DNA of 64,000 bases, taken from Corythucha ciliata. Lineage: Eukaryota > Arthropoda > Insecta > Hemiptera > Tingidae. This document shows, one piece after another, positions 43,955 through 55,586 of this stretch (the first letter of the stretch is position 1; each line of letters opens with the position of its first letter). The DNA is taken from assembly GCA_038030265.1 (NCBI GenBank), contig CM075941.1, positions 52,739,952-52,803,951 on the forward strand, in the 5' to 3' direction. Both the position numbers and the translations under genes were made by a program. The notes beneath the pieces are model-generated. The model worked only from the letters and a program-made list of their open reading frames with translations. It made no database searches and was not told the origin of the DNA.

Positions 43955-44840
43955 ATGGTGGAGCATGGGCGTTTTTTGACGACAGTGAAGATGCGGTGGC
44001 TACAGCCCGGAAGTTATGCGCAAGCCCAGCCGCTCTCAGCCTCATCCTCTTTATTTGGTCGTGAGCTGTCCAACGTCTATTAATCATTACTCCAAGATAC
44101 CGGATGGAGGTTGACGCCCCAATCCGCGCTGCCCCTGCCCTTAAAACCACAGGGAATTCGCCCACATATCCCCCTATCAGAACGAACTGAGTTTTCACCA
44201 TTGCCAATCTAAGATGAGCCTTGCCACACCAGTCAGCAACTATGGCTACCGTACGCTCCGCCACTGCCACCACGTCGACCCTGGTGTTCGCTTCGATAAA
44301 AAGGGTCAGATCGTCAACATAGGCAATGGCCTTTACCCCTTCATCCTCAGAAACTCAGCCCCCACAAGTCACTTCCCATGCCCGAGCCCTGAGCACAGCC
44401 CCTCTGCACCGAGATTTCATCAACCTGCCCCTCCGCAGTGGCCATAGTCGCGGTTCCACCCCGAAAGTAACATTGAACAACTCGTACGAGGTTTTCACTT
44501 ATTCCAGCTTGCCGCAGTTCCCTAATGATCCACGGCCACCATAAACTGTCAAACGCTCCCTCTATGTCCAACAAAATGACAAGCTTAATGTAGCCTCTGG
44601 CTGATTGGACCGCCCTCTTAAGTTCGACGATGTGCGATCGGGTGAACTGCAGCCAATTCGTGCAGCCATGTGCGAAGGGAGGAACTGCAGCAATTGACCT
44701 CTTCCCAAGACGCTCAAAAGGCTGATGGGCCTATAGCTCTTCGGCTGGAGAGGGTCTCTGTCTGGTGCTTTGATAAAGGCACCGACTTTCGCTCGCTTCC
44801 ACCCAGCAGGGGGAAAGCGCCCTCCCTCAGGCATTGATTG
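43955..44840 (-). pseudogene. R1-like LINE RT fragment
   Basis: Three frames together give an R1-type RT. 44562-44834 has WKRAKVGAFIKAPDRDP and SYRPISLLSVLG. 44347-44574 has LDIEGAFDSLWWPWI, YFRGGTATM and QRGCAQGSGMG. About 44273-44330 gives the catalytic box as YVDD (AIAYVDDLTLFIEA). 43935-44273 has TSIRYLGVMINRRW. At least two frameshifts break it. It ends where the CR1/Jockey-like LINE begins, without a visible target duplication. Confidence 0.8.
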
Positions 44841-44894
44841 TAGAGCCTGGTAACCTGTTACTGTTAATCGTCTCTCACACTGACGTGATAATAA

Positions 44895-45010
44895 TAGCGA
44901 AGCAAATGCGAGCCGGAAACGCTGATGCTTGGAAAATTTGGCGTTAAAAGAGGGTCCTCAGATCAACGCCAAATGTCGCTCGTTATGAGGCAGCGTTTTA
45001 TTCATGCTTC
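44895..45010. repeat. Imperfect ~115-bp inverted repeat
   Basis: GCGAAGCA ... AAACGCTG ... TTTGGCGTT pair with AACGCCAAA ... CAGCGTTT ... TGCTTCGC around a centre near 44960. Could be a small foldback or part of the Harbinger element's flank. Confidence 0.55.
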
Positions 45011-45357
45011 GCCCTACAACTGCTGCAGAGCACATTCTATTTCGCCCTCATGTCATTTCGCGTCCAGTATCAATGTCCCTATTTGAAATATTCACAAAGT
45101 TGGAGTTGTCTCTATAACACCGAATAGGCGAATGATACTACAAACTGGTTTTATTGGAAGCTATGTAAAATCCGAATATCGCCAGCGAGAGTGAAGGGAA
45201 TTTGTCCGCCGCAAATTCGCATCACGATTGTTGTCTCTTTGCTGTGAGAGCGTAAATGCGTAAATGGTTTTTTGTTCCGTATAGCCACGTCTTTATACAA
45301 AATTAAACCAAACCCCTATTGCTTAATGATTCGTGCTAACTTTGTGTATTTTCTCAG

Positions 45358-45793
45358 AGGACTTTGGATCAAATAAAAAAATGCTGGGAAAACATGAAAT
45401 CCCAAAGGAAAAAAAGAGCTGGCAGATGAGAAAAAAAAAAACAGAATGTTGACTGGGGGCGGGCCATTTCAGACATCTAGCCAGGCTTCTGAAGACCCGT
45501 CATTAGATGTGCTGACAGAAACCGTCGATATTGAGATACGGGATGCCATGGACAGCGAGGCCGTGGTTGAAGTAGAGCGTGGCCACAGCATTTTCTTCAA
45601 CCTGGAAGACGATGTATTAATGCTGAATCCACTTCCAAGTAATATTACATAAAAAACAAGTTTTGTTGGGAAGCCCTATCACATTTTCATTTCAGGAGAT
45701 CCACGTCAGTTGGAGCCCGAACAAGAGGATGATGTCGACATGGATACACCTCAGCCAAGTCGAAAACGAGCTCGAAGTGATTATTACAGCTAA
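45358..45793 (+). pseudogene. Harbinger SANT/Myb-like DNA-binding protein
   Basis: Two exons visible: 45358-45638 after a TTTCTCAG acceptor, and 45696-45793 after TTTCAG. The first reads TLDQIKKCWENMKSQRKK and then, in a shifted frame, LADEKKKNRMLTGGGPF: the helix and the 'TGGGP' signature of the Myb/SANT-like protein that accompanies Harbinger transposases and helps bring them to DNA. A one-base change in the A-run 45409-45415 separates the two frames. The second exon ends with a basic PSRKRARS, a likely nuclear signal. An earlier exon with the rest of the SANT domain must lie upstream and was not identified. Confidence 0.7.
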
Positions 45794-46169
45794 AACATTT
45801 TAATTAGCCTATCCCAATCACACTAAATGACCCTTTTTAGTTTATGGTCTTAGCTTGACTTTCCAAAACAGTAGAACATTTAAGATTTTACAGTTTCCTA
45901 ATAGTACTTTGCGGCTCGAGAATGGTGCTGGTGGTAGAATTGATTTAGGCATGGATCCAGGATTTTCTTTGGAGGGAGGCGTACATCCACAGAGTTTTTC
46001 TCAACCGGAGGGGGGCTGCATAAGTGCTAAACAAGCTCTTGTTCTAGGGGTGGGCAGCCCTTTCATGTGATACGGAATAACCCTTTACCGTGGTGCTGAA
46101 TATCTTTTTACAGTGGGGGGGGGGAGTATAGTCTTTTTTTGGGTTAAATTACTGGGTTTCGTATGGCCC

Positions 46170-46299
46170 CTTTACACGAGTAAGTTTTTTGTTCAAAAAT
46201 ACGTTCAATCTGATCACAAACAGTTCATTTTAGGCAGGGACCATCTGTTAATTTTTTTTCAAAATGGCAATTTTGATCAAAAAACTTACTCGCGTAAAA
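46170..46299. mobile_element. 130-bp inverted-repeat element
   Basis: TTTACACGAGTAAGTTTTTT at the left end is matched reversed by AAAAAACTTACTCGCGTAAA at the right, around a short AT-rich loop. No coding frame. The target duplication is unclear. Confidence 0.65.
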
Positions 46300-46478
46300 T
46301 GAGCTTATCGGAAATAGATATTTTGGGGGTAAACCTCAAGTTTCTGTGTTCTGTCCGGTTTTAGGGATAAACTAGGCTGTTTTTGACTTGAAAATTCAGA
46401 TTTTATAGGAGCCAAATGACAGTATCCAAGCTGAATTCTAAGTTCTTGAACGCTCTCTGTGGGCTGTATGCAGCCTAA

Positions 46479-46626
46479 CAAATTCCCTCGAAAAATGAAA
46501 CATTTAGATAGGTTACAAGACGCATAGCATAATATGGTTTGTGAACGGGGCTTTAAATCCAATGGGTCACAAACCGTATGCTATGCGCCAATACAACCTA
46601 TCAAAATGCTTCATTTTTCGAGGGAA
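46479..46626. repeat. ~148-bp near-perfect palindrome
   Basis: TTCCCTCGAAAAATGAA...GATAGGTT and GCATAGCATA...GGTTTGTGA on the left recur in reverse on the right, with a centre near 46552. The transcript would fold into one long hairpin. It lies between the two Harbinger genes. Confidence 0.75.
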
Positions 46627-46782
46627 CGCATTTTGTTTTGTTACGTAGACACCACAGATCGCATACGAAGAGCTTGCGTACCGGTTTTTTTTGCATATTT
46701 TGTAAATAAAATAATTTTAGCGCAAACAATAGTTCCAATAAGAATAGTAAAATATTAATTTTTAGTTTTGGTTACTTTTTTA

Positions 46783-48500
46783 TCATGAAAAATGCCGTTG
46801 TATAAATTCTGCTCTAATAGCCCGGCCTTGAATTCTATCTGTAACGTCAACTTCTGGACTGCTTTGTGGTACTTCGTGAACCTCAGCTTCATCATAAAAA
46901 TTGATCTCCTTTATCACGCCGATGTTGTGGAGTACGGCACAAGCGACAATAATTCTTAACGACGAGCTCAATTTTGTCTGTAGTTTTTTCGACTAGCACG
47001 CAAATTTCCTTTTCCACACTCCGAAAAGTCGTTCCACCGTCACTCTGGTTTTGACATGAGCCCGGTTGTACAGATTTTCGGATGGTGTTGACGGATTGAT
47101 AACGCGGGTGAATAAGTACCGCTATTTGTGGATATCCGCTGTCACCCAGGAGAATTCCTTGTCGCTCATTATTTTCGAAGGAAAATGCGATGGAACTGTT
47201 CTCGAAAATGCGACTGTCGTGAGCGGATCCAGGCCAACGCGCTACAATGTCGAGAATTTCCACGTTTGGACCGCAAAATAACTTGAATGTTCAGTGACAT
47301 CCATCCTTTTCGATTCCGGAAGTGCTCGCCCCGAGGCCCTCCAGGACTTTTGATAGGGACGTGGGTACAGTCATTACACGCCCACGACTCCGGGAAACTG
47401 GGCCATGCGGTAGAATGCCGTCGAAAACGCCCTTATTCGATCACCAGTGGGGAAGGAAATGAATTTTTTTTATGTTGCCGGCTAGCCTGGTCGAAACTTC
47501 ATAAATAATTCTGGAGACTGATGGTTGGCTGACGGATCGCAGGTCACCGCAAACAATCTGGGAGTAATAAGGGGAATTGATGTCAAAATTCATGTTTACA
47601 TGTATATACCACACGAACAACAGTAATTTAGTGGCCCCTGAATTTGCCTTTTACCTTGACAAATCAGTTGGATTTTGGCCCATGCCAGAAAGAAGGACGG
47701 AAGACAAGTAGAAATGATGCCACACGCGCATCACAAAGGACACACAACACGTAATACAGATTGAAAAAGAAACAAAAAAACGATTAGGGATATTCTTCAA
47801 AATTTGAGGATTCCTTTGCGAAAAACTTTTTAAAGCCTATTGTTTTCCAAAGGTCATGAATGGTCCTCTCAAATTTTAAGAGTGCCTAGACTGGTACGAA
47901 ACGGGTGCGCACAGCGCGATTCATGCTTTTCATGCTCAACGAAGCTTTTGTTACGTGTATCACACGTTTTGATTCGCATTTTCAAGGGGCAAAATACAGC
48001 TCAGGTACGTGTGCCCCCGTCATTAGTAACTTTGATACATCCCGATCAAAAACACGAATAATACAGATGATAACCATAATGGAACCATGGAATAATTTTG
48101 CACCTGTACCAATGAGGCAGTGCGGCAGAATAAACCACTATTCATCTAATCGTACTGGTCGAAAGCTCAAGAAACACAAAAAAGATGAGAAATGACACAT
48201 TTTAACATTTATCCACTATCGTTGCGTGTATACCTGAAAACTTCCTGTGGCGTAAAACCTTGAGGATATAAGAGTTTTCGACAATGGTGAAAATGGTAGC
48301 CCTCGTCGGTCAGATGAGCCATCAAGAATCATCTCGACAATGTTCGCCACCGTTTGTTTAGAGAAGCGATACCTTTTTCGAAATTGATCCTCGCTCAAGT
48401 CGTAAAAAGGTTTGTCTTCTGCTCCCCTTATTATTATTTCTTGGCACCGATAATTGTGCAGCTTCTATAAAACCAATGAACTCTTCTAATTCCGACATTT
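46783..48500 (-). pseudogene. HARBI1-like transposase, frameshifted and spliced
   Basis: A DDE-type nuclease of the PIF/Harbinger family. The N-terminal exon lies about 48233-48500: an MSELEEFIGFI start, then after a frame break QFRKRYRFSKQTVANIVEM and SRFYATGSFQ, ending at the donor CAG|GTATAC. The catalytic part at 46783-47560 reads, in several frames, CGDLRSVSQPSVSRI (helix-turn-helix), NVEILDIVARWPGSAHDSR (with catalytic Asp), GILLGDSGYPQ (second Asp) and IIVACAVLHNIGVI (C-terminal helix). At least three frame breaks and an internal stop disable it. 47560-48230 is probably the intron. Confidence 0.8.
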
Positions 48501-48747
48501 TCACATCAATGCTGCACAATTGAACGCTTAAAGGTAGCCTTAAGGGTGGTCTCGAGCTCCCTTAGCGGATAACCATGAAATATCGTCTTTTTAAGGGGGC
48601 ACGCAGGTTAAGGTTGCTTTCTGAATAACAGTTTTTTTCCCCCTTAAGGGTCCCCTTAGGGGATCCCTCAAGAGACATGGATAAGGGTGGTCTCTGAGCG
48701 TCTATTAAGGTTAAGGTTGCGTTAAGTGTGGTTTCTGAATACGGGCC
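48500..48747. repeat. Harbinger right subterminal repeats
   Basis: TTAAGGTTAAGGTTGC, AAGGGTGGTCTC and CCTTAAGGG-like words recur several times before the end. Such subterminal repeats are typical transposase-binding regions of this group. Confidence 0.5.
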
Positions 48748-48750
48748 TAA

Positions 48751-50430
48751 GTCTCGAAAGCCCCCCCCCCTGTCTCAACCCGTCTAAAAACGATTTTGAA
48801 TCCGCGCCTTTCGAGTAACGCGTTTTTCTACTATTAATGCGCTCAAGAAAAAAAAAAAAAGTATGCCAAGAAATGTGGGTCGTGAAGACGATAGAAAAGC
48901 ACAGATTTTCCATTTTTAAAGACACCATCCCCCTCCTCCCTCTTCGTCGTCTATGAATGAGTTTTATTCGTATCGGTCACGTAAATGATTTCTTTCTTCG
49001 CGCACTGCACGCCCGCCCGCAGACTCACACTTTTTTCTCTCTCACTCCGTCTCCTCTTCTTTTTCGACGGAAACGGAAAGAGAGAATCTTCTCCTCTGGA
49101 TTAACGAAGAAAAAAAAAAAACATCATAAAACCTACTTTTTCCACATGTGTATCCCCCCCCCCCCAAACCCATAATCGTGGGCTTTAAAAGGCCTCGAAG
49201 AAACGGGCTAATCGTCTTAACATTAACGAATAGAACGTCTTTGGTTTTCTTTAGTGTCTTAATTTCCGCGCGGAAGTTCGATTGAGCGTTAAAAAGGGGT
49301 CCGTTTTTGAAGAGCTTGAAAGTTCAATTTTCGTAATTCATTTTTTTTTTTTTTTTTTTCAATGGGAAAAATGAGGTAAAAACAGCGACGCTCGTCATCA
49401 GAGAGACTTGTAACTGTTTTTTATTTCACGGAAGGGCGAAGGAGAAACAGAAGTTGACAACTTCGTTAGTATTAAGTAACTGTATTTTTTAAATTATCAA
49501 GGGGCGGGGAAGGGTGATTTTTTTTTCTCCTGCTCAATGAACGAGCCCGCGCCATTTTTTTTAGTTTTTCCCCCCACCCTCTTCATTTTTATAATTGCTG
49601 GAAATTGACAATTTTTCATTTCCCATGAACGAACATTTTTTTTTTGTCTAACGGAGAGTGTCTTCCTCCCCCCGCACTTTTTAATAGGACCGTTCGGGAG
49701 GGGGGGAGGGTGAGATTCTGTTTCCTTTTCTTAAACGGACGGCCACCGAGTTTAATTTCTTTAACCAATGAGACGGCTGGATCGCATCCGCTTCGCATTA
49801 AAGTCGAATTAAAGTGGGAAACTCTGTGTGCCTGAGGGGGTGGGAAGTTTTAGGAACAGAAGAAGAAGAAGAAGAAGAAAAAAAGTCGTCGAAACGGAAA
49901 AGGTTGGTAGATGGTGAAGGGAGAGGGGGTTGTCAATTGTTTGGAATATTCGGGCGTGAAAATAAACTAGGTACTAAGAAAATGATTTGTCGGGAGCTAT
50001 ATATTTTAAAACACTTCAAACGAGCTCACCCCCACCCCTCCATCGTCTCCATCATCGTTGCACTACAACTGCTAGAATCACATCAATCCACTCACTGTTT
50101 CGGGCTGTTTGTTTTAAAGACAACCCCCTAGAAAAAAGCTTTTCCTTCCTCTTCTATACGGCCCATTAGTAACGAAAATTTGATAGGGGAGAGGGAGAAC
50201 GCAGAGACATTGAACGCATCAGTTATGGAGCGTTGAGGAGCAAACCATTTTGTCGAAGCCATCGGAACGCCATTGATTTTGTCAAAATTGAACTTTGAAG
50301 TTAGTCGCATTCCCATGTGGAAAAGGAAGGGGGCGGAGAAGTGTTCGTAAAGATCAGAACAAATCTTACAAATCTTCTCAAAAGCTGATTTATTTAGCAG
50401 TAAATAGCAGTTCGAGCTAATGGGCGGTTT
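48751..50430. other. Spacer with simple repeats, no gene recognised
   Basis: Long homopolymers (48848-48860 A, 49155-49164 C, 49341-49360 T) and a (GAA)n run at 49858-49880. None of the frames carries a domain. Composition differs from the type 1 arrays and resembles 7573-9800, so it may be unique host DNA. Confidence 0.4.
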
Positions 50431-50434
50431 TTTA

Positions 50435-50540
50435 TTTTAGCCGCAAATGAGCGCTTTACTCAATTTTAGCCACATGTTAGCGGATTTTCTCATATTGATC
50501 CACGAATTAGCGTATTTCTCTATTTTATACTTACGAATTA
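50435..50540. repeat. Type 1 array, left of the 4.4-kb element
   Basis: TTTTAGCCGCAAATGAGCGC and CCACGAATTAGCG units. The same kind of units resume at 54970, after the inserted element. Confidence 0.7.
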
Positions 50541-53500
50541 AGGTCGATTCACACACATCAGTGCTGTGAACGGGACGTGTCCGGTCTGGCAAATAAAATA
50601 ATTCGTTACTGGAAAGGCAAAGTATCGTAAGCGCCACTTGGCCAAATTTACATGAGATGCATTTTTCGTTTAGGACAACTTAATGTCGTCTGATTCTCTT
50701 GAAAATTTGTGTACGTGATCCTAGTGATTCATTTTGATTATTTTCATAATTTCAAAACTTTCTACAGTGAGCAAGATACTTTTTAAACATGTTTTGTCGC
50801 TTACGATCGAACATGGGAAAACAATTTCTGTTATTTGGAGGATACAAAATAGGGGGTTACGTTTACTGAATCAGCTCACTGTCGCTTACGTTTTCCCGTG
50901 GATGGTTAAATTCATTTAAAAATTTAAAGTTTAAACAAATAGTCGTTTGGTTGTTATTTGGACTATGGCAAGTCATAAAAACAAAACATAATTGAACGCA
51001 TTACACGCCCTATTTTAAGAATGACAACAGTAAAGTCACTAATTTTGGCGTGCATCAAGAGCTGTCAATCCAACTTGGTGCGACCTGGTGTTGGTTGCAT
51101 TTTTGTTGTATAAATACGTGGACAGAATGAGTTTCATTGATCTCATCCAAGAATTTACATGTTTCTCAAGCGCCAGAAGATAGTACTTGCTATTCCAGTC
51201 CCAAAAACCAGGTTTTATTGTGCACTTTTGGTCACAACTCAAGAAGACTATAGTGAGATTTGTGAGATTCCACGTTGAAAAATACGTAAGAAATAACAGT
51301 AACGTCGGTCTACCATTGAAATTTTCATCAAATTTAAAACTGTCGAAACTTTATGGGTGAAAACAAGTATTTTTAGTACTATAGATCGACAAGTTTCTTA
51401 TGGACAGAAAGAAGTGGTAAATTCAGTTAACTTTCTAAACACATGTTCCTAGAACCATCTGGAAATTTGGGCCCTCAGGGTCCATTAGAAACAAGTTATA
51501 ATTCACATGACGCGGAAATTATTGGCCCTCTATCGACTTGATTTTGCTTTCATTCGACCAAATCAATTCACAAATACGTCAGGAACCACCATTCTATTTC
51601 TATCAAACATCTCAAATTTAGGCATTTTTACAAATTTTCCCCTTCTCTGCAATAACTCGGCACTCGTCGGATCTAGTATTCTACTTTAATATGAAATTTT
51701 TGTACCAAGTCTCCGGGCTGGACGAGTTTTACCCGCTTGGAGCCTTTCATAAAAAAGTTTTTTGACTGCACTATAAGGCTCGGTGCACACGAGCGTTTTT
51801 CTAACACAAGATAAGGCGTTAGAAAAATGCAGTAATGTCATTCCATGGTTGGTTTTAAAGATTTAACGGGAAAATTACTTTGTGAGAAGTCACTATGAAT
51901 TCGACGTCCAGAAAAAGTGAGAGTGGAAGAAGAGACATAATTAAGTTTTGACACTTAAAAAATGAGGACTCTTTAATCTAGTACGACAGGGAAGAACTTA
52001 TTTGTTATTAATTCAAATTCCTAATACGACATGCACCCAAAGCAGGAAAACACAGCATCACTTCACTCAGTGCCATATTCATAATCGCGGCCCAACAATC
52101 GAAATGGATTATATGCATTTGAGGAACTCCGACGAAATGATTGATGATAACTGACATCTGATTGATCGCTTAGAAGCCACTGTACACCTTATTTGAGGAA
52201 AGGTGGAAACTTAGGTACCACTTCGGTATTGGTTGAGTGTTGGTCAGTTCCTCGCCGAGGAGAGTTTTTGGGACGTTGGCCAATGCGGCTTGCCCTTTTT
52301 TTTTTCTCGATTTCAGCCATGAAGTTGCCCCCAGAAATCACGAATTGACGATTTCTCAACTTTAGCTTTAAATGAGTGACGTTCCTGAAGTTTCCGATAT
52401 ATTTTCATGGTGGGTCTTGACCGTATAAATGGACATGGAGACAAGTTCACACCCGCTTCCTCCCCCCTAGAAATCGAATTCGCCGTAGGAGGGCGCGCCC
52501 CCTCAGATTGAGAATCACTGCAATAGCCGGTGCTACTCTTATGCCAGTTATAGCAGGCAAAAATAGCTTTTTCCACGGGTGAAATAGAAAAAAAAACGCT
52601 GAAACCGTAGGGAGAAAAGCGCTAATATTGAGGTATTTCGCTGAAAATATTGAGAATTTGTGTCTATCATTGAGAAAAAGCTTTATGATACGCGGCTAAA
52701 ATAAAGGAAAAGCGCTGATTCGTGGAGAAAAATAGTACTATAATTGATGTTGTTAGTACGATGGCTCAAATTACGACGGTTAGTATAGGCATGGCACGGC
52801 GAGCAGCTGAAACAGGTTCGTTTTTGACGCACCTCAACGAGGAAAGACTGACAATGTAGGCTCCTATGGCTACAGGTTTTTGCACGCTTTGAGCCTTCTG
52901 TGTTAATTTCAGTCGTGGTCGTCTCAGTTAAAATGTGAGGAAAAAGCCAATTTGATGTTAAATTACTGTAAAAGTACTGTAATTCGCGACTAAAATGGGA
53001 CTAATTCATGGCTAAAAGTGAATAAACGTCCCTTCGCGGCAAAAATTTGGAAAAGTCGATCATTCGTGTGGTGGAATCGGGAAAAATTGCTATATTTTGA
53101 GGCTAAACATGAGAAAAAGCAATAATTCACGGCCAAAATTGAGGAAGAGTGCCATCTCACAACTCAAAACTATAGAAGATGCGCTAATAGAACACAGCTA
53201 AGATTGATTAAAATATAAAGTGAGACCATTCGCAGCTAAAATTGAAGAAGCCCCAAATCCGCTTTTCTGAAGATAAATACGCTACGAAAGTCGAGAAAAC
53301 GCCATTTCACGGAGTTCCTGGAGGTAAATTTTTCAGATCAAATAATTGATTGAATCAATCCTGTGACTGACAAGTTCTCAAATCACTCAGTTCTCAAATT
53401 CAAATTTATCTTAATTATTCAGTATAGTTGTCATCAGCTGCATAGTACACGGCTGCACTATACATAGCATGAAAATCACCATAATAGTGCATATAACGCG

Positions 53501-54962
53501 CGTGAATGCATTCAGATTTTTGTCTGTATTTGAGAGGGCCCGACTTCGAAGGCCCTCCCGGGCCCGGATTTTCTCTCGACGGCACTGCACACGCCACCAT
53601 CAGCAACAACCACACAGTTGCAGCATTTTCTTAAGACAGCTTTCTCTCTCCGTTTTTTAAGGTTAGACACACAAATTTCTCTTCAAATGAGCGAATGTCC
53701 GGAAGTTTTGATTTTGAACGTGTGAAACCCATGAAGTTGACTTTTTTCAAGGGGTGTCGACCGCTCGAAATTAGGTTCTTACGTGCTGATACACTTAATC
53801 GACTTTTTTAATGAGCAATTTGGTTGCGCAAGTGCCAATAATTCGTGAAATTCGAGTTCAATGGGGGAGAAAGCCGTGAATTGTAGCCATTTCTTGGGTC
53901 AAAATGTTTTTTTTTTTTTGGGCCAGAGGTCTTAAATTTTAGAGCTTAACAGCACGGCTGTAAACTTTATTTTGTACAGACATTTCGAATCTTTGAGCTA
54001 ATAAACTTTGAAGACATTATTCTGTCTTGAAGGCGAACAGGCCATTTTTGGATCACCAAATCAATTCATCAAATCAGTCAAAGTTTTCAGTGTTTTCGAC
54101 TAACTGGAATGGCCAATAGGTGGGGGCACGCCCCCTCTGGATCAACTGTAGACTCTAACCACAAAGAAGCACTAAACAAAAAGACCAGAATTATTGGACA
54201 GATGAGCATAAAATGAATGAGCGAAGTATTTGGACGTTGGACAAAAACATACGTGAGGTGGATTGAGGTGGTTCTTGCCTCTTGAGGACATGGAAGCCAC
54301 GACTAACACAGAAAATAAGACCAAAATACACCTAACGGGGAAATAAGGATGAAAAACATGGTACCTCCGGCCAGAACGACCACAAAAAGTATGCGTTTTG
54401 GCTGAGGTACGCATGAACCTGGCGTTTTTTTTATCGCAACTCAAGGCCCTCACTATCTGCTTCCGAAGCACTGACGTCACAGCACCAAGAGAAAGCTGTT
54501 TCACATCGAAAAAACGATAAAACGTCATTTTTGAGGGAAATTGTAAACGCCACGAAATTAATCGTAAGCGACAGTAATTTTGGCGCATACGATCCCAAGC
54601 GGGAGTCTCATGTCGTTTACGTTTGGCTGAGAACCGTGGATACGATGTTTTTGATGGCGCATACGTTTTCCCGTCCAAATTTCAAAGCTAAAAAAAATAG
54701 TTTTAACCCAATTTTGGCTTATTTTGTTGTTGTTTTATGTACATGTACGTGCCATAGAATCTAAAAAACACAAAAACTCAAATTGACGAAAATTGGCGCT
54801 TACGATACTTTGCCTTTCCAGTAACGATATATTATTCTCAATGGAAATTGAAGGGTCACGTCCCTGACACGTGCTGGATATGTATGAACGAGCCCATATG
54901 AGAATAATATTTTAACTGTCGGACGTGTCCCGTTTACGGCACTGATGTGTGTGCATAGACCT
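50541..54962. mobile_element. 4.4-kb TIR element with TTA duplication, no transposase
   Basis: The ends are inverted: AGGTCGATTCACACACATCA at the left and, reversed, AGGTCTATGCACACACATCA at the right, with matching GGGAC.TGTCCG further in. TTA flanks both sides (50538-50540 and 54963-54965). Within about 400 bases of each end a motif like TGTCGCTTACG or TGGCGCATACG occurs repeatedly, often with GTTTTCCCGT. No transposase frame was found, and 52310-53330 is filled with type 1 repeats. It is a large non-autonomous DNA transposon, perhaps of the Harbinger group by its TTA duplication. Confidence 0.7.
52310..53330. repeat. Type 1 array, both orientations
   Basis: Forward units (TTTCTCAACTTTAGC) at the start, then reverse units (GCTAAAATTGAAGAA, GAGAAAAAGC, AATTCACGGCC) for about 800 bases. 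It lies inside the 4.4-kb element. Confidence 0.65.
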
Positions 54963-54969
54963 TTAGCAC

Positions 54970-55294
54970 CCCTTCTCTAGTTTAACTGCGATTGAGCGCT
55001 TCAACACAACTGAATCCGGGAATTTTTGTGATATTTTCTCAGATTCAGCCACATGTTAGCGAATTGGCTCAAATAGATCCTCGCGAATTAGCGTTTTATC
55101 TTCAATTTTTGCCACGAATTACTGGTGTTTCTCAATTTATTCGCGAAGTTGCCCCGAGAAACGATGAGTTGACGTTTTATAATAATATTAGCAGGGCGTG
55201 CTCAGTTCGCTGTTTTTTCTCAATTTCAGAGCCACAACTTGGAGTTTTCTCAATTTTTAGCTGCCAATTGAGACTTTTTTCCGTCTTGTCATGA
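54970..55294. repeat. Type 1 array, right of the 4.4-kb element
   Basis: Continuation of the array interrupted at 50540: GCCACATGTTAGCG occurs on both sides (50469 and 55049 regions), supporting a single target array. Confidence 0.65.
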
Positions 55295-55302
55295 CTTAGC
55301 GC
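55295..55302. repeat. 8-bp target-site duplication, left
   Basis: CTTAGCGC, repeated exactly at 55587-55594. Confidence 0.9.
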
Positions 55303-55586
55303 CAGGCGCGTAGCCAGGATTTCTTTGGGGGGGGGGGGGGTCCGTTGTAGATCCCGGGCGGTGGGGGAGGGGGGTATTTCCACTCTATGCCTACTCTTTT
55401 CAGTTTTTAACTATACATACTATTATTATCATTACTATTACCATTATTGTGCGATATTATTCCAATGCGTGAGCGGAGAAATTGAAAGTAAAAAGTCTCC
55501 TTCAGGACATGGGAAATAAATTTGAAATTTCGGGGGGGAGGGGGTTCCGAACCCGGCGGATCCCCCCCCCCCTGGCTACGCGCCTG
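55303..55586. mobile_element. hAT-like MITE, 284 bp
   Basis: Ends CAGGCGCGTAGCCAGG and CCTGGCTACGCGCCTG are exact inverses, each followed inward by a G- or C-run. The perfect 8-bp duplication CTTAGCGC is the hAT size. No coding frame. A truncated end of the same insertion is present at the inner edge of the left arm (21812-21838), so it predates the separation of the arms. Confidence 0.85.

Larger units (their letters stand above)
45300..48747. mobile_element. Decayed PIF/Harbinger element with two genes
   Basis: A SANT/Myb-like gene on the plus strand and a HARBI1-type transposase on the minus strand are arranged convergently, the standard two-gene Harbinger layout. The right end reads, inward, GGCCCGTATTCAGAAACCAC (48747 downward), followed outside by TAA, a possible 3-bp TWA duplication. 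The left terminal repeat was not found, so the left edge is approximate. Both genes contain frame breaks. Two small inverted-repeat elements lie between them. Confidence 0.65.

Noticed and set aside
54172..54678. 168-residue minus-strand frame as the transposase of the 4.4-kb element
   Set aside because: No DDE-type motif or zinc finger is visible, and composition is like the surrounding non-coding DNA.
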